The notes beneath the pieces are model-generated. The model did not search any database. It had not been told where the DNA came from and saw only the letters and a list, made by a program, of their open reading frames with translations. DNA of 23,051 nucleotides from Candidatus Cloacimonadota bacterium (lineage in GTDB: Bacteria; Cloacimonadota; Cloacimonadia; Cloacimonadales; TCS61), in NCBI GenBank assembly GCA_030626645.1, contig DAOUTP010000004.1, forward strand, positions 1 to 23,051, in the 5' to 3' direction. Positions 14,712-22,643 of this stretch are shown piece by piece (position 1 is the first letter of the stretch; each line of letters starts with the position of its first letter). The position numbers and the translations under genes were made by a program.

Positions 14712-17700
14712 TCATTCAACAATTTCATATTTTGGCTCTTCTCCCAATTTTATGAGCAATTCGTTAATTTCTTTTCTAGATTCGTTGATCATTATTTCCC
14801 TATCAACAGTAGCTTCATTGAAAATTTCAAGTTCTTTTATTTTCTTTTTCAACATCTCTTCAGCTTGTTTGCGTTCAGTGATATCTTCCGTTAATATTAC
14901 TACTTTTTCTACTTTTTTAGCTTCATTCATAATAGCATAGAATCTCTGCATGATCCATTCTGCTTTGTTGTTTCTATCGTGTATTAATTTCATTTCAGAA
15001 ACGAAATAAGAACCACCATTTTCATATACATTTCTGATATTTTCCTGATGCTTACCCAGATAACCGTCTTTATTATTCATTTGCAATTTCGTGCGTTTAA
15101 TCTTATAAGATTCTACCTGTTCATCAGTAAATCCCCATATTTTCTTCCAGGTCTCATTATTGAGAATGAGTGTACCATACTTGTCCCGAACGGAAATACC
15201 TAATGGTGAATCTTTTATGACTGCTGAAGAAAGTTGTTCACTTTCGATCAAAGCTCTTTCAGCTTGTTTGTGAGCTATTGAAATAGCAACTTGACTGGAT
15301 ATAAATTCTAAAATTGAAAGATCCTTTTTAGTGTATGAAGATTCTTCCTTCGAACTGCGAACTACAATACAACCAATGATCTTTTCTCCAATTTTAAGAG
15401 GAACACCTAACAGTGCTTTACTTGACCATTTATAATTGGCAATTTCACCTTGATCGATCAATTCCTTACGAAGTTCTTCTGTTAAAAATAGTGATTTTGT
15501 ATTTTTAATGATATAATTTGTAACACCATTATTTCTAAATTTGTGGGGTATTTTAATTTCAACATTATCAGAAATAAAGTAAGATGCAAATATCTCACCT
15601 GTTTCTTCTTCATAGTTTGCAATGTAGAAATTTGTAACATTGAGTATATTTCCAAGTTGTTGGTGGATAATTTTATATAGCTCATCCAGGGTATCTGTAG
15701 TATTTATAGCCCTTGAAATATGATATATCACCGATTGAATTTGCTCTTCCAGCTTTCGTTCGGTTATGTCTTTTGCTATTGCAGCTATACCATAAGGTTT
15801 ACCTTTATCGTCTTTTAAAACTGTTGTTGTCATTAAAGTTGGGAATGGTTCTCCGTCTTTAGTGATATGTCCAACTTCTCCGCTATAGGTACCATTCTTC
15901 ATCACTTTGTCATTGAATGGAATTACATCATTCTCAGCTTGTTCTTTATTATGAAAAATTGCCAGATTCTTTCCAAGCAGCTCTTTATAACTTTTGTATC
16001 CATGCATTTCACACCAGGCATTGTTGATAAACACGAGATTACCATTTAAGTCAGCTTGTGCCATTCCTTCCGTAGACTGTTTCACAATATTAGAAAGTAA
16101 ATTGATTTTTTCTTCAGCCTTTTTGCGGTCGGTGATGTTCCGCTGAATTCCGAGAAATCCGATAATATCACCATTATCATCGAGGATCGGATCCGCTGAA
16201 CCTTCAATATCAATAAGTTTGCCACTCTTACATTTATTTACATATTGGGTTACGGGAAGGTTCTGTTTATTTAGTAATGCACTCCATAATTGTTCCATTT
16301 GGTCCGTTGTTAAAAACCCACTCTTAAGTATTCTGGGTGTAGTCTTTCCAACAACTTCTTCTGCAGTATATCCATACATTTTAGTGAATTCCAGATTGAT
16401 ATATGTTATCGTTCCTTCTATATCAGTCATAAATATCACTTCACCAGAATTATTGATAGCCCTATCCATTTTGAGCAGAATTTCATTAGCATGTTTACTC
16501 TCTGTAATATCTTGGGTTGATGTTACAACTATCGTGCCAGATAATGACCACTTCAAAATACAGACTAATTCCTCACTTTTCAATGTTTGAAGAATAACTT
16601 CAGATTCAAATGACTTTTTCCCTTTTGCAATGCTTAATAGGGATTTTTTGAACACTGGAATTGTATTCTCTGTGAAAACATTATTAATAGACTTTATCAA
16701 TTCCTCTTTCGAGCTAGCTTTAAAAAGTCTAATTGCCGCATCATTGACATCTTTGTTCTTTATCAGATCTGCACATTTGAATAACTCTCCTGAGTTTTTA
16801 GTAAAATACTCTTCAAAATCAGATATCCCAGATTTTTTTAAGTCTTCAAAATGTCGAATAATGTCAGTATAGTCCTGTTCCCAAAGTGGAATCGGAGACT
16901 TTTCAAACAGAATTCTGTATCGCTGTTCACTTTTTTGCAGTGCTTTCACCGCCTTTTCACGGTCGGTAATGTCCTCTGTGATAGCGAATTCAAAAAGCGG
17001 GTTACCTTCAGCATCATGAACAATTTGTGCTCGTATTAAAACATGAATTATCTTTCCATTTTTATGGACATATCTCTTTTGAAGATCGAAATAGGGTATT
17101 TCCCCTGCTACTAATTTCTGATACAGATCATTATTCTTTGCTTTATCATTGGGATGAGAAAATTGATCGAAATGTTTATTTTTCATTTCATTTTGGGAAT
17201 AACCAATCATGTCACACATGGCGGGATTCACATCAATGAAGTTACCATTCAGATCTGTGGAACTAAATCCAATATGAGAATTATCAATCATCAATCGCAG
17301 CTTTTCTTCACTTTCCTTCAATGCGACTTCTGCATGCTTTTTCTCTGTAATATCTTGACCTGAACTAATAATGACGTCAATCTCATCTTTTTCATCTTTT
17401 ATCACAGAGTTATACCAGGATATTAATTTTTTCTTTCCTGCTTTTGTGATTACTTCATTATCGTAGTGCTCTAAATTTTCTATTTTCCCAACAAAAATTT
17501 GGTGGAATACATTTTTTACTTGTTGTACTTTTTCTTTTGGAATGCAATTGTCGAACCAGTTTTTCCCGATTAATTCTTCCCTTGAATATTCCAGGATTTC
17601 AAGTCCTTTCTGATTGATCATGGTAATCTCGCCTTGTGAATTCAAAGAAAGGATCATACTCCCAGCCATGTCCAGATACAGTTCGGCAATTTCTTTTGCC

Positions 17701-18200
17701 TTGATTATTTCTTCATCTGTTTTCTTGCGATCGGTAATATCACGCGCAATTCCAAGGATTACTGTTTTATCTTTGATCTTTACAGGAAAAGTAATAATTT
17801 CTGCCCAAACATGACTTTTATCTTTGCGATTTAAAACAAATTCATCAGGACCTGTACCTTTACCTTGAAAATTTTTCACTAAAAGCTTTGATGCTTTGAG
17901 AATTTCTTTCGCAGATAATATCTTAAGATTTAGATAATTTTTTCCGATTAATTCATCTTTCTTATATCCTATTAAATTTTCCGCAGCTTTATTCCCGTCG
18001 ATAAAAGTTCCTTTAAGGTCAGATAGAAAATAAGCATCTGGTGCGGACTCAAATAAGATTTTAAATTTTTCTTCCGAACTTTCTAATGCATCCTCCGCCA
18101 GCTTGTGTTTTGCATCTGATTTTTCTAATTCTGTGATTTTAGTTTTTAAATCGCCTATCTCTTTTAAAAGTTGTTCGTTGTTTTTGTTATCATTTTTCAT
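14712..18200 (-). CDS. Seven-PAS/GAF sensor protein without kinase domain
   Basis: 1162 residues from the start chosen here, no membrane segment. An N-terminal coiled coil (MKNDNKNNEQLL) closely parallels that of the six-PAS protein. PAS domains lie at about 43-158, 168-286, 295-414, 423-566 (divergent, with a WEQDYTDI segment), 576-693, 698-815 and 983-1110. A GAF domain is at ~823-978 (ALLGVPLKIGEKIIGCIVV). The tail (~1117-1162) has ELEIFNEATVDREI and ends LGEEPKYEIVE, as in the two PAS proteins downstream. No kinase boxes are present. An ATG at 18221 is in frame, but AGGAG stands at the right distance only for the ATG at 18200. It is first in the minus-strand signalling run, so the promoter should lie at 18201-18482. 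Confidence 0.9.
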   Translation of the reverse strand: MKNDNKNNEQLLKEIGDLKTKITELEKSDAKHKLAEDALESSEEKFKILFESAPDAYFLSDLKGTFIDGNKAAENLIGYKKDELIGKNYLNLKILSAKEILKASKLLVKNFQGKGTGPDEFVLNRKDKSHVWAEIITFPVKIKDKTVILGIARDITDRKKTDEEIIKAKEIAELYLDMAGSMILSLNSQGEITMINQKGLEILEYSREELIGKNWFDNCIPKEKVQQVKNVFHQIFVGKIENLEHYDNEVITKAGKKKLISWYNSVIKDEKDEIDVIISSGQDITEKKHAEVALKESEEKLRLMIDNSHIGFSSTDLNGNFIDVNPAMCDMIGYSQNEMKNKHFDQFSHPNDKAKNNDLYQKLVAGEIPYFDLQKRYVHKNGKIIHVLIRAQIVHDAEGNPLFEFAITEDITDREKAVKALQKSEQRYRILFEKSPIPLWEQDYTDIIRHFEDLKKSGISDFEEYFTKNSGELFKCADLIKNKDVNDAAIRLFKASSKEELIKSINNVFTENTIPVFKKSLLSIAKGKKSFESEVILQTLKSEELVCILKWSLSGTIVVTSTQDITESKHANEILLKMDRAINNSGEVIFMTDIEGTITYINLEFTKMYGYTAEEVVGKTTPRILKSGFLTTDQMEQLWSALLNKQNLPVTQYVNKCKSGKLIDIEGSADPILDDNGDIIGFLGIQRNITDRKKAEEKINLLSNIVKQSTEGMAQADLNGNLVFINNAWCEMHGYKSYKELLGKNLAIFHNKEQAENDVIPFNDKVMKNGTYSGEVGHITKDGEPFPTLMTTTVLKDDKGKPYGIAAIAKDITERKLEEQIQSVIYHISRAINTTDTLDELYKIIHQQLGNILNVTNFYIANYEEETGEIFASYFISDNVEIKIPHKFRNNGVTNYIIKNTKSLFLTEELRKELIDQGEIANYKWSSKALLGVPLKIGEKIIGCIVVRSSKEESSYTKKDLSILEFISSQVAISIAHKQAERALIESEQLSSAVIKDSPLGISVRDKYGTLILNNETWKKIWGFTDEQVESYKIKRTKLQMNNKDGYLGKHQENIRNVYENGGSYFVSEMKLIHDRNNKAEWIMQRFYAIMNEAKKVEKVVILTEDITERKQAEEMLKKKIKELEIFNEATVDREIMINESRKEINELLIKLGEEPKYEIVE

Positions 18201-18482
18201 TAATATCTCCTGACATTCCATAACCTGAATCTTAAATGCTAAGACACAGAAATTTAAAGGTGAATGATCACGATGTTGTTTTTCAATTTTAAATTAGCTG
18301 CACATATTTTTCATTTATTTATAGATAAATCTAATTAATTTATACTAATAAGATAAATAATTATATTTAAAACAAACTTGAATAATTAAATTGTATGTGT
18401 CAAAGAAAAAAGTTAAATCTGCAATAATATTATTTTATTTGTTAAGAATCCTAAAACATTTGATATAAAAGTTAGAATTTTT
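18201..18482. other. AT-rich intergenic region, probable promoter region of the PAS cluster
   Basis: No gene and no palindrome of the CCCCG family here, unlike the gaps within the cluster. A minus-strand TTGACA lies at 18398-18403, but no convincing -10 box stands 16-18 nt from it. No clear terminator for the NTPase gene ending at 18483 is visible. Confidence 0.35.
18207..18211 (-). promoter_or_regulatory. Ribosome binding site that selects the start of the seven-PAS gene
   Basis: On the minus strand this reads AGGAG, about 6 nt before the ATG at 18200. The in-frame ATG at 18221 has only CAGGTT directly next to it. Confidence 0.7.
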
Positions 18483-19181
18483 TCATATGCCCGATCGATG
18501 AATTTTATTTTTCATTTCCCATGGTTTAGAGAGATAGTAATTTAAAGTAATTCTGGTTTTTCCTTCAAAGCTGACCGGGATGATATCAATATATTTATCC
18601 AGAACTGTAAATGTATTGAATATGATGTTTTCTCTTTTTGCTACTTCATCAATTATTTTAATGCCTTCTTTGATTATTTCTGCTGTTGTATGCTCCATCA
18701 AATTAGTATTGCAGATGAATTCTGTGATCTCAAGTTTGGAAGCGGATTTCAGCATTTGCAGCATTTCCGTTATCCCGTCTGCATCGGAAGTAAATGGGCG
18801 TCTTGTATTTATAACCAGATGCATTTCGTATCCCCTTTTTTTTATGTTATCAACATATCTTGCTAATGTTCTGCAACCGGCAGGATCTCCTCCAACATCT
18901 AGGATAACAGTCTCATCAAAGTTTTGAACAGCTCCCATAATTCTGGGTGAAATCATGGGCAGATCGGCATGTTGGAATTCACCTTCAGGCGCAATAACAG
19001 TAATATTTTCTTTTGCAAACTTATCTCGTACATCTCTACTGCGGAAATAGGGATTAACTACATCCAGATCTACTAGTGTTACTTTCTTCCCTTTATTAGA
19101 ATATTCTCTAGCCAGGTTTATTGAGTATTCACTTTTACCGCTACCGTAAGCACCTATTACAACTATAAGTTTATTATTCAT
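18483..19181 (-). CDS. CobQ/MinD-type P-loop NTPase, function unassigned
   Basis: 232 residues, soluble. The Walker A motif is GAYGSGKS (10-17), which lacks the extra lysine of the ParA/MinD deviant motif. The DLDVVNPYFRSRD segment (38-50) and VILDVGGDPAG (92-101) fit the SIMIBI class of nucleotide-binding proteins related to CobB/CobQ and MinD. No amidotransferase or membrane-targeting helix is attached. Members of this class handle cofactor or metal insertion, or support other enzymes, but nothing nearby fixes the role. GAGGAA precedes the start. It is divergent from the gene at 19302 across a ~120-nt gap holding an inverted repeat. Confidence 0.75.
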   Translation of the reverse strand: MNNKLIVVIGAYGSGKSEYSINLAREYSNKGKKVTLVDLDVVNPYFRSRDVRDKFAKENITVIAPEGEFQHADLPMISPRIMGAVQNFDETVILDVGGDPAGCRTLARYVDNIKKRGYEMHLVINTRRPFTSDADGITEMLQMLKSASKLEITEFICNTNLMEHTTAEIIKEGIKIIDEVAKRENIIFNTFTVLDKYIDIIPVSFEGKTRITLNYYLSKPWEMKNKIHRSGI

Positions 19182-19232
19182 ATTTCCTCGATCAGATTAA
19201 TATTTTAGGCAAAATTCATACGGCATTAATAA

Positions 19233-19256
19233 TTGTCAAAAAAATCTTTTTGACAA
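19233..19256. promoter_or_regulatory. 10-bp inverted repeat between divergent genes
   Basis: Arms TTGTCAAAAA (19233-19242) and TTTTTGACAA (19247-19256) are separated by 4 nt. Each arm contains a TTGACA-like -35 word pointing outward, toward the gene on that side, but the matching -10 sequences are poor. It could be an operator shared by both genes. Confidence 0.4.
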
Positions 19257-19291
19257 GATGAACACGATAATAGAAAAGTAATAAAAAAATT

Positions 19292-19295
19292 GGAG
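19292..19295 (+). promoter_or_regulatory. Ribosome binding site that selects a TTG start at 19302
   Basis: GGAG is 6 nt before the TTG at 19302. The earlier in-frame TTG at 19290 overlaps this site and has only A-rich sequence upstream. Confidence 0.6.
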
Positions 19296-19301
19296 CAGAA
19301 T

Positions 19302-20045
19302 TTGAAAAAGGTTATCTTGTTTATATTCATCGTATTGATATTTAGTTCTCTTACGGCAGAGGACTATCTTGATATCAATTTCTTTATAGAGCCACGGTTT
19401 GAGCATGATCAGATAAATATGGTTAATTTTCTGATTAAGAACATCCGGAATGACTCGATCCGGCAGGTGAACGTTTTTGCCGGCAGGTTACTGGCAGAAC
19501 CGCAATCAGATAGTTTAACAGCATTTTTTATTAACACGATAAGACCTGAGATAATTTCCCCAGTAGATTATTTTTTCTATGAGAAAGAGCTTAAGAGTGA
19601 TCTTCTTATTTCTAATATTGTTAGTGACTCAATTCTTATTATAAAGAATAAAATAGTAAAATGCGACTCATTCAAAGTTGGTGTTTTTGCTATCTATACT
19701 CCGGATTTTATGGTTAGGAATAATATTGCAGATCATGCGAAAATGAATACTGATATCTTTAAAATTGCAAAAGAGCAGGCAGAATACTTAGCAAACAAAA
19801 CTGATTATGTTATTATGCTTTCAAATGTTTCTAAATATATTGATAATAACATCGTAAAGAACCTTATGGTTGATGCAGTTGTGAGCTTTGATTATCAGAA
19901 GAAAAGAAATGAGCTTCTTTCTAACCGTTCCACTAATTTCTACAGTATACTTACAAAAAATGGTAAATATGGAAAATTGCGTTTGGAATACCATAATGGA
20001 AAAATTCAGGATAGGTGGGAAGAGGTTGAGTTTGATGGTAAATGA
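19302..20045 (+). CDS. Exported protein resembling a degenerate 5'-nucleotidase-type metallophosphatase
   Basis: 247 residues from a TTG start. A signal peptide (MKKVILFIFIVLIFSSLTA) is followed by a soluble domain. Three short segments recall the metallophosphatase domain of UshA/5'-nucleotidases: KVGVFAIYTPDF (125-136), TDYVIMLSN (167-175) and MVDAVVSFD (~189-197). In active members the second and third segments carry histidines that bind metal (LSH, GGHxH); here they read LSN and SFDYQ, so catalysis is doubtful. The similarity is weak and from memory of the family, so treat the fold as tentative. It is followed by hairpin repeats and then the recombinase gene. Confidence 0.55.
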   Translation: MKKVILFIFIVLIFSSLTAEDYLDINFFIEPRFEHDQINMVNFLIKNIRNDSIRQVNVFAGRLLAEPQSDSLTAFFINTIRPEIISPVDYFFYEKELKSDLLISNIVSDSILIIKNKIVKCDSFKVGVFAIYTPDFMVRNNIADHAKMNTDIFKIAKEQAEYLANKTDYVIMLSNVSKYIDNNIVKNLMVDAVVSFDYQKKRNELLSNRSTNFYSILTKNGKYGKLRLEYHNGKIQDRWEEVEFDGK

Positions 20046-20060
20046 TCAACTCGCCCTCAG

Positions 20061-20154
20061 TCCCTCTCTTAGAAAAGAGGGATGTCGGAGAAAATGTGAA
20101 AGAGAAAATATCGTACTTATTTTTTTTAAATTCCCCTTCTATATTTAGAGAAGG
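20061..20154. repeat. Pair of related hairpins, unrelated to the CCCCG family
   Basis: The first hairpin is TCCCTCTCTT-AG-AAAAGAGGGA (20061-20082, one mismatch in 10-bp arms). The second is CCTTCT...AGAAGG (20135-20154). Each is followed by AAAGAGAAAAT(A)TCG-like text, so the two look like diverged copies of one unit. The T-run at 20117-20127 is too far from the first stem for a standard terminator. Confidence 0.55.
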
Positions 20155-20228
20155 TTAAAGAGAAAATCGTTTTTCTATGAAAAGCCGATTAATTGTTAGG
20201 GGATGAGTCAAGCTAAAGAAGGATGAAT

Positions 20229-21131
20229 ATGCAGAAAGCAATTGATGAATTTGTAAGAACATTGATCTCAAGAGGTCTGTCGGAACATACAATTACAGCA
20301 TACAAAAAAGATCTTCTGCAGCTTCAAGAATTCCTTACAAAGTACTTTGAAGATGGAAGTGTAAAAGTGGATCAGATCACGCGTTTGTTTCTGCGTGATT
20401 TTCTACGTCATTTAAGCATGAATGACAGGAATAACCGTACTCTCGCGCGTAAAGCAACAACTATGAAAAACTTCTTCCAATTCTGCGAAAAGAATGAATA
20501 CATTTCAAAAAATCCTGCCTCAAATCTTCACATCCCTAAATTTGAAAAAAAACTGCCAAAATACTTCTCAGAAAAAGAGATGGAAGAATTATTGAATATT
20601 CCCGATCTATCCAGCAAATTCGGTATTCGTAACCGTGCGATTTTGGAGTTGATCTATTCCAGCGGTTTGAGGATCAGTGAGATAGCAGATTGCAAAATGG
20701 GGCAGATCGATCTGAATGAAAAACTGATAAAGGTAATCGGGAAAGGGAATAAGGAGCGGATCATACCAATTAGCAGTAAAGCGAAGATCGCTATTAGAAA
20801 TTATGAAAAAACACGCGAGCAGTTCAAATCAAGATTCAGCGATGAAAGTTTCTTTTTATCTAAAAGCGGAAGGAAGCTTTCTTCAAATGAGATCAGGGAG
20901 ATTTTATCTCGATATTTAGTATTAGTTGCCCGAACCAAAGGATATTCTCCGCATTCGATACGTCATTCATTTGCGACTCATCTACTGGCTCGTGGTGCAG
21001 ACTTAAGGGCTGTTCAGGAAATGCTGGGGCACAGTAATTTATCTACAACAGAAATTTATACTCATCTTACTTTAAAAGATCTGAAAAAAGTGTATGAACA
21101 GGCACATCCCCGCAGCGATAAGGAAGATTAA
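20229..21131 (+). CDS. Xer-type tyrosine recombinase (XerC/XerD family)
   Basis: 300 residues, the usual XerC/D length. The N-terminal SAM-like core-binding domain (~1-88) is followed by the catalytic domain with Arg148 (SGLRISE), Lys172 (GKGNKER), His242 and Arg245 (HSIRHSFATH), His268 (LGHSN) and the nucleophile Tyr277 (IYTHL). All catalytic residues are present. Xer enzymes resolve chromosome dimers at dif sites; some homologues serve mobile elements. The context has no integrase-like flanks or att repeats, so a housekeeping role is more likely. Whether it is XerC, XerD or a lone Xer cannot be told. I choose the ATG at 20229 because GAAGG (20218-20222) is 6 nt before it; the ATG at 20223 touches that site. 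Confidence 0.92.
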   Translation: MQKAIDEFVRTLISRGLSEHTITAYKKDLLQLQEFLTKYFEDGSVKVDQITRLFLRDFLRHLSMNDRNNRTLARKATTMKNFFQFCEKNEYISKNPASNLHIPKFEKKLPKYFSEKEMEELLNIPDLSSKFGIRNRAILELIYSSGLRISEIADCKMGQIDLNEKLIKVIGKGNKERIIPISSKAKIAIRNYEKTREQFKSRFSDESFFLSKSGRKLSSNEIREILSRYLVLVARTKGYSPHSIRHSFATHLLARGADLRAVQEMLGHSNLSTTEIYTHLTLKDLKKVYEQAHPRSDKED

Positions 21132-21170
21132 ATATCGAATTTCCAACACGGAATATCCAATTTCCAATTA
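21132..21170. repeat. Degenerate AATTTCCAA tandem repeat
   Basis: Variants of (G/C)AAT(A/T)TCCAA follow one another directly after the recombinase stop: CGAATTTCCAAC, GGAATATCCAAT, TTCCAATT. No gene is present here. Confidence 0.45.
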
Positions 21171-21230
21171 TTATTGTTACTTTGGGTCATTTTTTTTATC
21201 AATAATATTCTTAACTAATCCACATAATTG

Positions 21231-21268
21231 TTAAAAAAGAAAGAAAGCCTTCAATCCTGAAGGCTTTC
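21231..21268 (-). terminator. Rho-independent terminator of the cyclophilin operon
   Basis: A perfect 11-bp stem, GAAAGCCTTCA/TGAAGGCTTTC (21243-21253 and 21258-21268), has a 4-nt loop. Read on the minus strand it is followed by TTTCTTTTTTAA. It lies ~37 nt after the cyclophilin stop. On the plus strand the stem has no T-tract, so it serves the minus-strand genes. Confidence 0.88.
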
Positions 21269-21304
21269 TCAACCATTAAACCGCTAAAATACTAAATCAC
21301 TTAA

Positions 21305-21889
21305 CTACTTAAGTATTTCAACCGATTCAATAATAATATCTTCTACCGGCCAATCCGGCATTTTTGTTTTAGGATTAACCTGAGTAGGAACAACTTTAAT
21401 AGTATTCACAATATCCATTCCTTTAGTTACCTTTCCAAAAACACAGTAACCCCAATCTTGTTTTTTATTTTTATGATCAAGAAAATTATTGTCCTTAATA
21501 TTGATGAAAAACTGGGAAGTTGCAGAATGAGGGTTGTTAGTTCTTGCCATAGCAATAGTTCCAACTTCATTCGAAAGCATATTATCAGCTTCGTTTTGAA
21601 TTTGATCATAAGTATCTGTTTTATGAACTCCTTCAATGGTAAATCCGCCACCCTGGATCATGAAATTATTAATTACTCTATGAAATACTGTTCCGTTAAA
21701 AAATCCATCATTTGCATATTTTACAAAGTTCTCAACGGTGATGGGAGCTTTATCTGCATAAAGTTCTAATTCTATGGTTCCCTTATTAGTGACCATCTTA
21801 ACATTTACATTTTCACTTGCTTCTAACTTGTTCATCGTACACACTCCAATTAGTATTATTACAATTACTACAAACAGCTTTTTTCTCAT
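21305..21889 (-). CDS. Exported cyclophilin-type peptidyl-prolyl isomerase
   Basis: 194 residues. An N-terminal signal segment (1-~24, MRKKLFVVIVIILIG) is followed by a cyclophilin domain. Core motifs are FHRVINNFMIQGG (Arg71, Phe76, Gln79 match the catalytic triad region), the MARTNNPHSATSQFFIN substrate-binding stretch (114-130) and WGYCVFGKV (146-154). It catalyses cis-trans isomerisation of prolyl bonds, probably in the periplasm, aiding protein folding. The Cys at 17 is preceded by Ile-Gly-Val, which does not fit a lipobox, so secretion rather than lipidation is likely. The start is 1 nt after the LpxH-like stop with AGGAG upstream, so the two genes are translationally coupled. The terminator follows. 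Confidence 0.9.
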   Translation of the reverse strand: MRKKLFVVIVIILIGVCTMNKLEASENVNVKMVTNKGTIELELYADKAPITVENFVKYANDGFFNGTVFHRVINNFMIQGGGFTIEGVHKTDTYDQIQNEADNMLSNEVGTIAMARTNNPHSATSQFFINIKDNNFLDHKNKKQDWGYCVFGKVTKGMDIVNTIKVVPTQVNPKTKMPDWPVEDIIIESVEILK

Positions 21890-21890
21890 T

Positions 21891-22625
21891 TTAACCTATC
21901 TCCTTTTTATATTTATGTAATTTTATTTTTCCATTTTCCATTTTTAAATATGTATAGTTTTTTATCCAGTCACCGGCATTAGCATAAACACCGTTTTTGT
22001 AATTTTCAATTTTTGGAAGATGCGAATGTCCCAGGATAACAAGGTCTGTTTCATTTAGTTTTTCTTTAGCAAATTGGATCAAACCGCGTTCGCGTTTGTT
22101 CAATATTTCATCTGTTGGCTGCTGTTTTCGGCTTGATCTGCTCATGTTTCTACCAATATTCAATGCAATGTCAGGATGCAGATTTCCAAATATCCACATG
22201 ATAAATTTGTTACGGATCATTCTGCGGAATATCTGGTATCGCAAATCATTTGAAGTGTATTTATCACCGTGAGAAACAAAAGTTTTCACTCCATCTATAG
22301 TTTCGCAAAAATCGTCTTTATATACTTCAATTCCCAATGTTCCTGTGAGGAAATCTTTGAACCAAAAGTCATGGTTACCGGCAACAAATACAATTCTCAC
22401 ACCTTTTTCTCTTAACTGATGGAGTTTAAGAAGTACTGGGAAATAACCCTTAATAATGAATTTTTTCCAAACGAACCAGAGATCGAAAATATCTCCATTT
22501 AAAATTAATAGATCAGCATCATCTTTTATTCTATCCAGAAAATCTATTACTTTTCTTCTACGTTGTAAATCCTCAGAGTTTTCTGTAAATTTCAAATGAA
22601 AATCAGATGCGATGTATACATTCAT
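21891..22625 (-). CDS. lpxH: UDP-2,3-diacylglucosamine hydrolase-like metallophosphoesterase
   Basis: 244 residues, the usual LpxH length. Metal-ligand motifs are Asp8/His10 (ASDFHL), Asp45 (NGDIFDLW), Asn84 (GNHD), His119 (SHGD) and His200/His202 (GHSH), in the order and spacing of LpxH, the lipid A enzyme that splits UDP-2,3-diacylglucosamine to lipid X and UMP. The fourth-block motif is GNHD, where Escherichia coli LpxH has GNRD; the GNHD form is seen in LpxH relatives outside Proteobacteria, so a different metallophosphoesterase role cannot be excluded. It sits 18 nt after the DUF4159 gene with AGGGGA upstream, and 1 nt before the cyclophilin gene. Its presence supports a lipid A-containing outer membrane. 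Confidence 0.75.
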   Translation of the reverse strand: MNVYIASDFHLKFTENSEDLQRRRKVIDFLDRIKDDADLLILNGDIFDLWFVWKKFIIKGYFPVLLKLHQLREKGVRIVFVAGNHDFWFKDFLTGTLGIEVYKDDFCETIDGVKTFVSHGDKYTSNDLRYQIFRRMIRNKFIMWIFGNLHPDIALNIGRNMSRSSRKQQPTDEILNKRERGLIQFAKEKLNETDLVILGHSHLPKIENYKNGVYANAGDWIKNYTYLKMENGKIKLHKYKKEIG

Positions 22626-22643
22626 ATCCTATTTCCCCTTTTG

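Noticed and set aside
14712..18200. Frameshift hiding a kinase domain after the seven-PAS protein
   Set aside because: The tail ends cleanly in the same way as in two other proteins, and the next 100 nt is a repeat unit with no kinase motifs in any frame.
18398..18403. TTGACA on the minus strand as the promoter of the PAS cluster
   Set aside because: No acceptable -10 hexamer lies 16-18 nt from it; in such AT-rich DNA a lone -35 match is weak evidence.
20229..21131. Recombinase as the integrase of a genomic island or integron
   Set aside because: No tRNA, att-like direct repeats or cassette sites are visible nearby; length and motifs fit a housekeeping Xer enzyme.
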